From assembly GCA_963702495.1 (NCBI GenBank), contig CAVPDA010000010.1:186001-250000 (forward strand): a stretch of DNA of 64,000 nt. Direction: 5' to 3'. Of the stretch, positions 7,736-16,057 are shown piece by piece. The position numbers were made by a program, and so were the translations under genes. Below the pieces are notes generated by a model. The model ran no database searches. It had not been told where the DNA came from and saw only the letters and a program-made list of their open reading frames with translations. The stretch is from CAVPDA01 sp963702495 (GTDB lineage Bacteria > Pseudomonadota > Gammaproteobacteria > Burkholderiales > Rhodocyclaceae). Position 1 is the stretch's first letter, and each line of letters opens with the position of its first letter.

Positions 7736-7764
7736 GGGTCGAATCCGGCCCGTCCGGAACTCAC

Positions 7765-7770
7765 TATAAT
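7765..7770 (+). promoter_or_regulatory. Candidate -10 element (TATAAT) for the ETF-QO gene
   Basis: A perfect TATAAT lies 89 bp upstream of the ATG at 7859, in the 123-bp gap between the divergent thioesterase and ETF-QO genes. No good -35 hexamer was found at 16-18 bp, so the call is tentative. Confidence 0.3.
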
Positions 7771-7858
7771 CACCAATTGTATTCACAAAACGCCGCAGCA
7801 CGGGCATTCCGTATCGCGACGCGCCGCTGCCGGCGCGCTCGCCACGAGCGAGGTTTCC

Positions 7859-9526
7859 ATGGAACGCGAAGCAATGGAGTTCGATGTTCTGGTCGTCGGC
7901 GGCGGCCCGGCCGGCCTGTCCGCGGCGATCCGCCTCAAGCAGTTGGCGAACCAGCAAGGGCGGGAGATCACGGTCTGTCTCATCGAGAAGGGTTCGGAGA
8001 TCGGCGCCCACATCCTCTCCGGCGCCGTGCTGGATCCGCGCGCCCTCGACGAACTGCTGCCGAACTGGAAGGAACTGGGCGCTCCCATCGATACGCCGGT
8101 GTCGGAAGACCGCTTCCTGATGCTCACCGCGAGCGCCGGGACGAAGCTTCCCAACGCCCTCCTGCCGGCCTGCTTCGTCAACCACGGCAACTACGTGATC
8201 AGCCTGGGCAGCCTGTGCCGCTGGCTGGGCCAGCAGGCCGAGGCGCTGGGCGTGGACATCTATCCCGGCTTTGCCGGCGTCGAGGTGCTGTACCACACCG
8301 AGGGGGAAAAGCGCGGTTCGGTGAAGGGCGTCGCCACCGGCGACATGGGCGTGGGCCGCGACGGCCGGCCCACGGACGCCTATCAGCCGGGCATGGAATT
8401 GCATGCCAAGTACACGTTTTTCGCCGAAGGCTGCCGCGGCCACCTGGGCAAGCAGTTGGAGGCGAAGTTCAACCTGCGCGACGGCGTCAACCCCCAGGTC
8501 TATGGCATCGGCATCAAAGAGCTGTGGCAGGTCAAGGCCGAGCAACACCGCAAGGGCCTGGTGGTGCATACCGCCGGCTGGCCGCTGGCCGCCGACACCT
8601 ACGGCGGCTCCTTCATGTATCACTTCGGCGACGACCTGGTGGCGGTCGGCTTCGTCGTGGGGCTGAGCTACGGCAATCCCTATCTCTCCCCCTTCGAGGA
8701 GTTCCAGCGCTACAAGACGCATCCCATGATCCGCGGCTTTTTCGAGGGCGGACGGCGTATCGGGTACGGTGCGCGGGCGCTGGCTGCCGGCGGCCTGCAG
8801 GCCCTGCCCAGGCTGGTCTTTCCCGGCGGCTGCCTGATCGGCGACGACGCCGGCTTTCTCACCGCTTCGCGTATCAAGGGCACCCACGGCGCCATCAAGT
8901 CCGGCATGCTGGCGGCGGAGTCCGCCTTCGATGCTCTCGGCAGCGGCCGCGCCGGCGATGAACTGAGCGCCTATCCGCAGGCGTTCCGTTCGAGCTGGCT
9001 GTACGACGAACTGTATCGGGCGCGCAACTTCAAACCCTGGATGAGCATGGGTCTCTACCTGGGCTCGCTGATGTTCGGCATCGACCAGCAGTTGTTCCGC
9101 GGCAAGGCACCGTGGACGCTGCGGCTGCACGCCGATCACACCAAGTTGAAGAATGCTGCGCAGTGCCAGCCGATCGCCTATCCCAAGCCGGACGGCGTGC
9201 TCACCTTCGACCGGCTGTCCTCGGTATTTCTATCCAACACCAACCACGAAGAGAACCAGCCCTGCCACCTGACGCTGAAGGACGCATCGGTGCCGATCAC
9301 GGTGAATCTCGCCCTGTATGACGCGCCGGAGCAGCGCTACTGCCCGGCCGGCGTGTATGAGATCGTGTACGATGGAGACGGGAGCGGCGGGAAGGCAACG
9401 CCGCGCCTGCAGATCAACGCCCAGAACTGTGTGCACTGCAAGACCTGCGACATCAAGGATCCGACACAGAACATCGTCTGGATCGCGCCCCAGGGCGGCG
9501 AAGGACCGGTTTATCTGAACATGTGA
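7859..9526 (+). CDS. etfQO: Electron transfer flavoprotein-ubiquinone oxidoreductase
   Basis: The 555-residue protein starts with an FAD-binding dinucleotide fold (VLVVGGGPAGLSAAIRL, residues 10-26). It ends with a single [4Fe-4S] motif (CVHCKTCDIKDPTQNI, about 525-540), the hallmark of ETF-QO. It passes electrons from ETF to membrane quinone, and its length matches the family. ATG 7859 follows the last upstream stop closely; an ATG five codons later is the alternative. Its partner ETF is encoded by etfBA at 13.4-15.1 kb. Confidence 0.95.
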   Translation: MEREAMEFDVLVVGGGPAGLSAAIRLKQLANQQGREITVCLIEKGSEIGAHILSGAVLDPRALDELLPNWKELGAPIDTPVSEDRFLMLTASAGTKLPNALLPACFVNHGNYVISLGSLCRWLGQQAEALGVDIYPGFAGVEVLYHTEGEKRGSVKGVATGDMGVGRDGRPTDAYQPGMELHAKYTFFAEGCRGHLGKQLEAKFNLRDGVNPQVYGIGIKELWQVKAEQHRKGLVVHTAGWPLAADTYGGSFMYHFGDDLVAVGFVVGLSYGNPYLSPFEEFQRYKTHPMIRGFFEGGRRIGYGARALAAGGLQALPRLVFPGGCLIGDDAGFLTASRIKGTHGAIKSGMLAAESAFDALGSGRAGDELSAYPQAFRSSWLYDELYRARNFKPWMSMGLYLGSLMFGIDQQLFRGKAPWTLRLHADHTKLKNAAQCQPIAYPKPDGVLTFDRLSSVFLSNTNHEENQPCHLTLKDASVPITVNLALYDAPEQRYCPAGVYEIVYDGDGSGGKATPRLQINAQNCVHCKTCDIKDPTQNIVWIAPQGGEGPVYLNM

Positions 9527-9549
9527 GCCCGCGGCCGGAGATCCAAGCC

Positions 9550-10932
9550 ATGTCGAAAAAGGGAACCAGTGCCAAGTCCGTCGGCGCGGTCGAGCGCATC
9601 CTCGCTTTCAACCGCGGGCGCGACCCGGAGCGCCTCGCGCTCAAGTACCGCGCCATGCAACGCGATCCATTCGTGTTCTTTCGCGGCACCTGCCACCTGT
9701 TCTGTGAGGATCTGCCGCGCAACCGGAAGCTGTTTCGCACGGCGCCGCGGGCGTGGATCTGCGGCGATCTGCACTTCCAGAATTTCGGCAGTTTCAAGGC
9801 CGACAACCGGCTCACCTATTTCGACGTCAATGATTTCGACGAGGGCTGTCTGGCGCCGGTCACCTGGGAACTGGCGCGATTTCTCACCAGCCTGCAGGTC
9901 GGCGCCGACACGCTCAAGCTCAAGCGCCGCACGTCCCGCAGCCTGGGCCGATGTTTCCTCGACGCCTACGCGGCCGCCCTGGCCGAGGGCAAGGCGCGCT
10001 GGATAGAACGCGACCTCGCGCAGGGCATGGTCCGGGATCTGTTGGAGGCAGTGCGCAGCCGAAGCCGGCGCGATCTGCTCGACGAACGCACCGTGATGCA
10101 CAAGGGCAGGCGCCGACTCAGGACGGATGGCGACAAGGCGTTGCCGGCGCCCAAGGCGGAGCGCGAGAGAATCAGCGCGTTCGTGCGCAAATTCGCCGCC
10201 ACCGAAAGCGATCCTGACTTCTTTCGCGTGCTCGATTGCGCTCGTCGCGTTGCCGGCACCGGCAGTCTCGGCATCGAGCGTCATGTGATTCTGGTCGCGG
10301 GCAAGGGATCGCCGGACGACAACTATCTGCTCGACCTCAAGCACCAGCCGGGCTCGGCGGTGGCGCCCCGGCTGCAGCTGCACCAGCCGAAATGGACAAG
10401 CGAAGCGCGGCGTGTCGTGGCAATCCAGCAACGCTGCCAGGCCATTGCACCCGCCTTGCTGCGCGCGCTGCGGCTCGGCAAGCGCTCCTACACGCTGCGC
10501 GAGCTGATGCCGAGCCAGGACCGCTTGGAACTGGAAAGCTGGAACGGCGACCTGGCGCGGCTCGAAGGTGCGGTGGCCGACATGGGGCGCCTCATTGCAT
10601 GGGCGGATCTGCGCAGCGCGGCCCGCGACGGTGCCGCCACGCCGGACGCCCTCATCGCGTTCGGCAGAGCGGCGCGGAAATGGACCTCCGGCGTTCTCGA
10701 CTACGCCGCCGAATATGCCGAACGCGTCGAATCCGACTGGTCGGCGTTCCGTTCGGCGGACGCGGCGGTCGCGTCCGCCCTCGCCGGCGAGGGCGAGCTG
10801 AGCGGCGGTCGCTCCCTGTCGCTCCAGTCCCCGCTTCAGAACTGCTCTTCGGCCAGCGCCAGCGCGCCCGCACCGCCCTCGATCACGGTGTGGGCCAAAC
10901 CCGGCGCCTGGGCCAGCACATGGTCGGCGTAG
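9550..10932 (+). CDS. DUF2252 family protein
   Basis: The 460-residue protein matches the DUF2252 pattern: a FFRGTCHLF segment, WICGDLHFQNFGSF and DVNDFDEG near the N-terminus, and a PDDNYLLDLKHQ segment in the middle. These recall the nucleotide and metal loops of aminoglycoside-phosphotransferase-like kinases, but the family has no settled function. ATG 9550 was chosen over the upstream in-frame start at 9523, which would overlap the ETF-QO stop. The last 32 codons overlap the convergent acyl-CoA dehydrogenase gene and are low in complexity, so the natural C-terminus may originally have been shorter. Confidence 0.75.
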   Translation: MSKKGTSAKSVGAVERILAFNRGRDPERLALKYRAMQRDPFVFFRGTCHLFCEDLPRNRKLFRTAPRAWICGDLHFQNFGSFKADNRLTYFDVNDFDEGCLAPVTWELARFLTSLQVGADTLKLKRRTSRSLGRCFLDAYAAALAEGKARWIERDLAQGMVRDLLEAVRSRSRRDLLDERTVMHKGRRRLRTDGDKALPAPKAERERISAFVRKFAATESDPDFFRVLDCARRVAGTGSLGIERHVILVAGKGSPDDNYLLDLKHQPGSAVAPRLQLHQPKWTSEARRVVAIQQRCQAIAPALLRALRLGKRSYTLRELMPSQDRLELESWNGDLARLEGAVADMGRLIAWADLRSAARDGAATPDALIAFGRAARKWTSGVLDYAAEYAERVESDWSAFRSADAAVASALAGEGELSGGRSLSLQSPLQNCSSASASAPAPPSITVWAKPGAWASTWSA

Positions 10933-12623
10933 AAGCGCGCGCTGGCGATCTTGGCCGCGTAGAACGGATCACCGTCGCCGACCCTGGCCTGCGCCACCAG
11001 CGCCGCGCGCGCCATCTGCCAGCCGCCGGCGACGATGCCGAACAGCTTGAGGAACGGCACTGCCCCGACGGAAACGCCCTTCACGTCCTTGCCGAAGTTG
11101 GCGACGATGAACTCCGCGGCATCGGACAAGGCCTGCACGCCGCGCGCCAGGCTGCCGCGCACGGCGGCGAAGTCGGCACCGCCCTGCCGCGCCAGTTCGG
11201 CGTCGAGACCGCGCATGAGACCGATCACCGCCTTGATGGTGGCGCCACCCTCGCGCGCGATCTTGCGCCCGATCAGGTCGTTGGCCTGGATGCCGGTGGT
11301 GCCTTCGTAGATGGTGGTGATGCGCGCATCGCGCAGATGCTGGGCGGAACCGGTCTCCTCGATGTAGCCCATGCCGCCATGCACCTGGATGCCGAGGGAG
11401 GCAATCTCGATGCCGCTCTCGGTGCTCCAGCCCTTCACCACCGGGATCATGAGATCGACGAAGGCCTGGTTGCGCTTGCGCTCCGCGTCATCGGGGTGGC
11501 GCTGGGCGGCGTCATGGGCCGCCGCCACCACGTAGGCCAGCGCGCGCATGGCTTCGGTCTGGGTCTTCATCAGCATCAGCATGCGCCGCACGTCGGGATG
11601 GTGGATGATCGTCACCTTCGGCCCGCCGCGAACTCCGATGTCGGTGCCCTGCACCCGCTCCCGGGCGTAGTTCAGCGCCGTCTGATAGGCGCGCTCGGCG
11701 ATGGCCACGCCCTCCAGGCCGACGGCGAAGCGCGCCGTGTTCATCATGATGAACATGTATTCGAGGCCGCGGTTCTCCTCTCCCACCAGGTGACCGATGG
11801 CGCCGCCGTGATCGCCGAAGGCCAGCACGCAGGTCGGGCTGGCGTGGATGCCGAGCTTGTGCTCGATGGAAACGCAATGCACGTCGTTGCGCTCACCGGG
11901 CGACCCATCGGCGTTGACCATGAACTTGGGCACGACGAAGAGGGACATTCCCTTCACGCCCTCGGGCGCATCGGGGGTGCGCGCCAGCACCAGGTGGATG
12001 ATGTTCTCCGCCATGTCGTGCTCGCCGTAGGTGATGAAGATCTTCTGGCCGAAGATGCGATAGCCGCCGTCGCCCTGGGGCACGGCGCGCGTGCGTACCG
12101 CCGCCAGATCCGAACCGGCCTGGGGTTCGGTCAGGTTCATGGTGCCGGTCCATTCGCCGCTCACCATCTTGTGCAGGTACTTCGCCTTCTGCTCGTCGGT
12201 GCCACGCAGTTCCAGCGCGTCGATGGCGCCGCCGGTGAGCAGGGGACAGAGGGAGAACGCCATGTTCGACGACTTCCACATTTCCTGCACCGCCGCCACC
12301 ACCAGCTTGGGCATGCCCTGTCCGCCATGCTCCGGATCGCAGCCGATGCCGTTCCAGCCGTTCTGGACGAACTGCCCATAGGCCTCCTTGAAGCCGTCCG
12401 GCATCGTCACCTTGCCCGCGTCCCAGACCGCGCCCTCCTGGTCCCCGCTCCAATTGAGCGGCGCCAGCACTTCGCCGGCAAACTTCCCGGACTCCTCCAG
12501 AATGGCATCCACCACATCGGGGTCGGCCTCCTCGTAACCGGGAAGCTGGGCCACCCGGTCGAGGCCGGCCAGCTCCTGCATGACGAATTTCATGTCGCGT
12601 ATCGGTGCGGTGTAGGGACTCAT
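10836..12623 (-). CDS. Acyl-CoA dehydrogenase with C-terminal extension (DmdC/FadE-like)
   Basis: The 595-residue flavoprotein has the ACAD core: MNLTEPQAGSDL near residue 160 (FAD/substrate loop), FITYGEHDM, and a C-terminal GYIEETGSAQHLRDARI with the IYEGTTGIQANDL segment. The extra C-terminal domain places it in the roughly 600-residue class that includes 3-methylmercaptopropionyl-CoA dehydrogenases and long-chain ACADs. It oxidises an acyl-CoA and reduces ETF. The ATG at 12623 gives the family N-terminus. It is the last gene of the etfB-etfA-permease-ACAD series, so it probably donates to that ETF. Confidence 0.92.
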   Translation of the reverse strand: MSPYTAPIRDMKFVMQELAGLDRVAQLPGYEEADPDVVDAILEESGKFAGEVLAPLNWSGDQEGAVWDAGKVTMPDGFKEAYGQFVQNGWNGIGCDPEHGGQGMPKLVVAAVQEMWKSSNMAFSLCPLLTGGAIDALELRGTDEQKAKYLHKMVSGEWTGTMNLTEPQAGSDLAAVRTRAVPQGDGGYRIFGQKIFITYGEHDMAENIIHLVLARTPDAPEGVKGMSLFVVPKFMVNADGSPGERNDVHCVSIEHKLGIHASPTCVLAFGDHGGAIGHLVGEENRGLEYMFIMMNTARFAVGLEGVAIAERAYQTALNYARERVQGTDIGVRGGPKVTIIHHPDVRRMLMLMKTQTEAMRALAYVVAAAHDAAQRHPDDAERKRNQAFVDLMIPVVKGWSTESGIEIASLGIQVHGGMGYIEETGSAQHLRDARITTIYEGTTGIQANDLIGRKIAREGGATIKAVIGLMRGLDAELARQGGADFAAVRGSLARGVQALSDAAEFIVANFGKDVKGVSVGAVPFLKLFGIVAGGWQMARAALVAQARVGDGDPFYAAKIASARFYADHVLAQAPGLAHTVIEGGAGALALAEEQF

Positions 12624-12673
12624 GCTGTTTTCGCTCCACTCCAGGGAAAAGCGGCGCCATGGCGCCGCGATGT

Positions 12674-13339
12674 TTACTTGTTCAAAAGGTAGCGCCTGTC
12701 GTCGAAGGTGGCGACCCACTCGGGGCGATACACCACCATCAGGGTCATCGCCATGCCGGAGATCCATGCCTCGGAGAACGCCAGGAGGACGAAGTACGGC
12801 AGGTACTCGCTCATCAGGTAGTCGCCGCCATAGACGCCAGCAGCGAACAGGAACAGCGTGGCGGTGGCACCGATGGCGAGTACGGCAAGCGCCGCACCGA
12901 GAAAGGCAGGGATGAAGAGGTACACGAACAAATGATTCGGCAGATAGCGATCGGCGGCGCGGAAGATCCCGTGCGCCACCAGCACCGGCACGATCGCCAT
13001 CACCAGCACATTCAGCGCGAAGCCGCTCCAGGCCGCCGCGCCGTTCAAGGTCACGGCGGCCAGCACCAGGGTCAGGCCGGGTATCGCCAGGTACGGTCCG
13101 AAGGCGAGCACCATGACGGTGGCGCCGACGAGGTGGAAATTGAGGCCGGGCTGAACACCCGCCTGCATGCTCCACAGCAGCGCCAGCACCACCACCGTCC
13201 CGGCGAACACATGAAGCTGCGCCGAATCGGCCAGGCGCCTCCACGCCGCCGGTTTCGCGCTCAGTCCCCAGGCGACCAGCACCGGCAGCCAGGCGGCAAG
13301 GCTCCAGGCGGTCGGGAACAGGTCGTCGGGAAAATTCAC
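12674..13339 (-). CDS. CbiM-like (COG3235-type) integral membrane permease
   Basis: The 221-residue protein is hydrophobic throughout, with about six to seven helices. It starts MNFPDDLFP, as CbiM/ECF-type permeases start near MHIPDG, and has the FHLVGATVMVLAFGP segment of the COG3235 group. CbiM proteins bind cobalt or nickel through N-terminal residues; a classical MHIPDG motif is absent here, so metal transport is uncertain. It sits between etfA and the acyl-CoA dehydrogenase in one operon, an unexpected place for a transporter. Confidence 0.7.
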   Translation of the reverse strand: MNFPDDLFPTAWSLAAWLPVLVAWGLSAKPAAWRRLADSAQLHVFAGTVVVLALLWSMQAGVQPGLNFHLVGATVMVLAFGPYLAIPGLTLVLAAVTLNGAAAWSGFALNVLVMAIVPVLVAHGIFRAADRYLPNHLFVYLFIPAFLGAALAVLAIGATATLFLFAAGVYGGDYLMSEYLPYFVLLAFSEAWISGMAMTLMVVYRPEWVATFDDRRYLLNK

Positions 13340-13363
13340 GGGGGCTTCGTCTGCGCCGCGGGA

Positions 13364-14305
13364 TCAGCCGATGGCCGCCGTCAGTTCGGGCACGATCTGG
13401 AACAGGTCGCCCACCAGGCCGTAATCCGCCACCTGGAATATGGGAGCATCCGGATCCTTGTTGATGGCGACGATGACCCTGCTGTCCTTCATCCCGGCCA
13501 GATGCTGGATGGCGCCGGAAATGCCGACGGCGATGTAGAGTTGGGGCGCGACGATCTTCCCGGTCTGTCCCACCTGGTAGTCGTTCGGCACGTAACCGGC
13601 ATCGACCGCCGCCCGGGAAGCGCCGAGCGCCGCCCCCAGCTTGTCGGCGAGCGGCTCCAGCAGCTTGTGGAAGCTCTCCCCGTTGCCGAGCCCGCGCCCG
13701 CCGGAAACGATCACCTTGGCCGCCCCCAGTTCCGGTCGCGCCGATTCGGTGAGCGCGCGTCCGACCAGCCGGGAGAGGCCGAGATCCGGCCCCGGTGCCA
13801 GGGTTTCGATCGCTGCCGAAGCTGCGGTACCCACCGCCTCGAAGGCCGTGGTGCGCACCGTGATGACTTTGACCGTATCGGACGACTTCACCGTCGCCAG
13901 GACGCTTCCGGCATAGATCGGCCGCACGAAGGTGTCCGCGGACTCCACCGCCGTGATGTCGGAGATCTGGGCCACGTCCAGCAGCGCCGCCACGCGCGGC
14001 ATGAAGTTCTTGCCGAAGGTGCTGGCGGGAGCGACCAGGTGGGAATAGCCGGCCGCGCCCTTTGCCATGTCCACCACGAGGGCGGCGAGGTTTTCCGCAA
14101 GCTGTTCGCCGTAGTGCGGCGCATCGGCGACGCGCACCTTCGCCACTCCCTCCACCCGGGAAGCCGCCTCGGCCGCGCCACCGCAGCCGCTGCCCGCCAC
14201 CAGCAGATGAACTTCGCCACCCAGTTTCTTCGCCGCGGCGACGGCGTTGAGCGTCGCCGCCTTGAGCGTGTGATTGTCGTGCTCCGCAATTACCAGAATC
14301 GTCAT
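13364..14305 (-). CDS. etfA: Electron transfer flavoprotein alpha subunit
   Basis: The 313-residue protein begins TILVIAEHDN and has the FAD-binding C-terminal domain (VSGGRGLGNGESF, residues about 205-217; GQTGKIVAPQLYIAVGISGAIQH; INKDPDAPIFQVADYG). With EtfB it forms the heterodimer that takes electrons from acyl-CoA dehydrogenases. The ATG at 14305 is preceded by GGAG at six bases and gives the usual N-terminus. It follows etfB. Confidence 0.96.
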   Translation of the reverse strand: MTILVIAEHDNHTLKAATLNAVAAAKKLGGEVHLLVAGSGCGGAAEAASRVEGVAKVRVADAPHYGEQLAENLAALVVDMAKGAAGYSHLVAPASTFGKNFMPRVAALLDVAQISDITAVESADTFVRPIYAGSVLATVKSSDTVKVITVRTTAFEAVGTAASAAIETLAPGPDLGLSRLVGRALTESARPELGAAKVIVSGGRGLGNGESFHKLLEPLADKLGAALGASRAAVDAGYVPNDYQVGQTGKIVAPQLYIAVGISGAIQHLAGMKDSRVIVAINKDPDAPIFQVADYGLVGDLFQIVPELTAAIG

Positions 14306-14396
14306 CTCGTGCTCCATCATCCCCGGCCCGCCGGGAATCCATTCGGTTTCAGATCGAGGGCCACCGGCGTGGCGGCACGTCGAACCACGGCGCGTC

Positions 14397-15146
14397 TCAA
14401 AGGATCTTGGCCTCGTTGCGCAGCTTGTCCATCAGTTGGGCGACGTCCGCCACCCGTACCCCCGCCTGCCGCTTGGGCGGTTCCGCCATCTTGAGCGGCG
14501 CCAGTCGCGGCGCCACGTCCACGCCCAGGGCGTCCGGCTTCAGGGTTTCCAGCGGCTTCTTCTTCGCCTTCATGATGTTGGGCAGGGTGGCGTAGCGCGG
14601 CTCGTTCAGGCGCAGGTCGGCGGTGATGACCGCCGGCAGCTTGAGCTCGAGCGTTTCCAGTCCGCCGTCCACCTCCCGCGTCACCGTCGCGCTGGCGCCG
14701 GCGACGACCACCTTGGAAGCGAAGGTTGCCTGAGGCCAGCCGAGCAGCGCCGCGGTCATCTGCCCGGTCTGGCTGGAGTCGTCGTCGATCGCCTGCTTGC
14801 CGCAGAGGATGATCTGGGGCTGTTCCTTCTGCGCCACCGCCTTGATCAGCTTAGCCACCGCCAGCGGCTGCAGGTCGGCGTCGGTCTCCACCAGGATCGC
14901 GCGATCGGCGCCGAGCGCCAGAGCCGTGCGCAGGGTCTCCTGGCAGGCGGCGACGCCGCAGGACAGGGCGATCACCTCGGTGGCGATGCCGGCTTCCTTC
15001 ATGCGCACCGCCTCCTCCACCGCAATCTCGTCGAACGGGTTCATCGACATCTTGACGTTCGCCAGATCCACGCCGCTGCCGTCGCTCTTGACGCGCACCT
15101 TGACGTTGTAATCGACCAGCCGCTTGACCGGTACCAGTACTTTCAC
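14397..15146 (-). CDS. etfB: Electron transfer flavoprotein beta subunit (GTG start)
   Basis: The 249-residue protein starts MKVLVPVKRLVDYNVKVRVK-like and carries CGKQAIDDDSSQTGQ and the KAKKKPLE recognition loop of EtfB. The start is GTG at 15146: a perfect AGGAGG lies six bases upstream. The in-frame ATG at 15161 contains that ribosome site within its own codons, so it is less likely. EtfB binds AMP and docks to dehydrogenases. The gene is divergent from the tetR-type regulator at 15316, with a palindrome-rich gap between. Confidence 0.95.
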   Translation of the reverse strand: MKVLVPVKRLVDYNVKVRVKSDGSGVDLANVKMSMNPFDEIAVEEAVRMKEAGIATEVIALSCGVAACQETLRTALALGADRAILVETDADLQPLAVAKLIKAVAQKEQPQIILCGKQAIDDDSSQTGQMTAALLGWPQATFASKVVVAGASATVTREVDGGLETLELKLPAVITADLRLNEPRYATLPNIMKAKKKPLETLKPDALGVDVAPRLAPLKMAEPPKRQAGVRVADVAQLMDKLRNEAKIL

Positions 15147-15258
15147 CGCATTCCTCCTCATGTGTTGCCGGAGCCGCGTCCGCTCGCCCCGGGGGACCAT
15201 TCGATTCTGGCACTTTTCCGCGCGTTTGACAGCACGCCGCAGACGGGCCACAATTGTC

Positions 15259-15295
15259 CATACGCATCCGTACGGTATGCATACGGTACCGTATG
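15259..15295. promoter_or_regulatory. Palindromic candidate operator for the TetR-type regulator
   Basis: A perfect 16-bp palindrome, CATACGGTACCGTATG, occupies 15280-15295. A related, imperfect inverted repeat spans 15259-15279 with the core CCGTACGG at 15268-15275. They lie between the divergent etfB and tetR genes, where a TetR-family repressor would control both. The palindromes are seen; binding is inferred. Confidence 0.6.
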
Positions 15296-15315
15296 GTTTT
15301 TTTCTTGTCAACGCC

Positions 15316-15903
15316 ATGCCCCCACGTTCTGCCAAGTCCGCCGAAGCCCCACCCCGCCCCCAGCTCGACCGCCAGAGCTGGATCGATGCCGCCATCGACG
15401 TGCTGGCCGAAGACGGCGTGGACGGCCTGCGGGTGGAGACGCTGGCGAAGCGCTGCAAGGTGACCAAGGGCAGCTTCTACTGGCACTTCAAGGACCGCCG
15501 CGATCTGCTCACCGCCGTGCTGGAGACGTGGAAGTCCGGCCGCATCGCCGACATCGTGAAGCAAACGCGCGCGGAGCCGGGCCGCGAAGTGGAGCGCATC
15601 TACCACGTGATCGACGTCTACAGCGCGGCGCGCAACAGCAAGGGCATACGGATCGAGCTCGCGGTGCGCGACTGGGCGCGGCGCGACCCGCTCGCCGCCG
15701 CCGTGGTGAAGGAGGTGGATGCGAAGCGGCTGGATTGCGCCGCCCGCCTTTTCGTCGCCGGCGGCCTGACCGAGCGCGAGGCGGTGAGCCGCAGCATGCT
15801 GCTCTACGCCTACGTCTTCGGGCAGAGCCTGATGATGTACGAGGGCTACGCGGCGGACCCGGCCGAGCTCAAGGGCTGGATTGCCGACCGCATCGCGCGC
15901 TGA
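15316..15903 (+). CDS. TetR/AcrR family transcriptional regulator
   Basis: The 195-residue protein has an N-terminal helix-turn-helix (residues about 20-65, with GLRVETLAKRCKVTKGSFYWHFKDRRDLL) and a variable ligand-binding domain. The start at ATG 15316 leaves 169 bp to etfB. It probably represses the divergent etfBA-permease-ACAD operon and itself through the palindromes at 15259-15295, responding to an acyl-CoA or similar ligand; this is inference from position. A 141-bp repeat begins directly after its TGA stop. Confidence 0.9.
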   Translation: MPPRSAKSAEAPPRPQLDRQSWIDAAIDVLAEDGVDGLRVETLAKRCKVTKGSFYWHFKDRRDLLTAVLETWKSGRIADIVKQTRAEPGREVERIYHVIDVYSAARNSKGIRIELAVRDWARRDPLAAAVVKEVDAKRLDCAARLFVAGGLTEREAVSRSMLLYAYVFGQSLMMYEGYAADPAELKGWIADRIAR

Positions 15904-16044
15904 AAGCTTGTGAATAAATCTACTGCGCGTCCCGAGTGCTGCGTTGCGCGGTGCTCGCTTCTCGCCTATCTATCTGATATGTCTCGTCGCTGCGCTCCGT
16001 GCGCCTTGCCCTCGGGCCGCTCGCTACGATTTCTTCACAACCTT
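15904..16044 (+). repeat. 141-bp terminal-inverted-repeat element, copy 1
   Basis: The ends are inverted repeats of about 17 bp around TTGTGAA(T/G)AAATC (15904-15920 and 16028-16044). The interior is nearly the same as 26187-26047 read on the other strand. It starts at the base after the TGA of the tetR gene and ends 13 bp before the convergent enoyl-CoA hydratase stop. No protein is encoded; it could be a MITE-like element or an intergenic terminator-like repeat. Confidence 0.8.
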
Positions 16045-16057
16045 TGCACCGTGGGTT

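Noticed and set aside
10236..14494. Very long plus-strand frames opposite the acyl-CoA dehydrogenase and etfA
   Set aside because: They are antisense shadows: His/Arg/Gly-rich translation, no motif, and every part is covered by a confident gene on the other strand.
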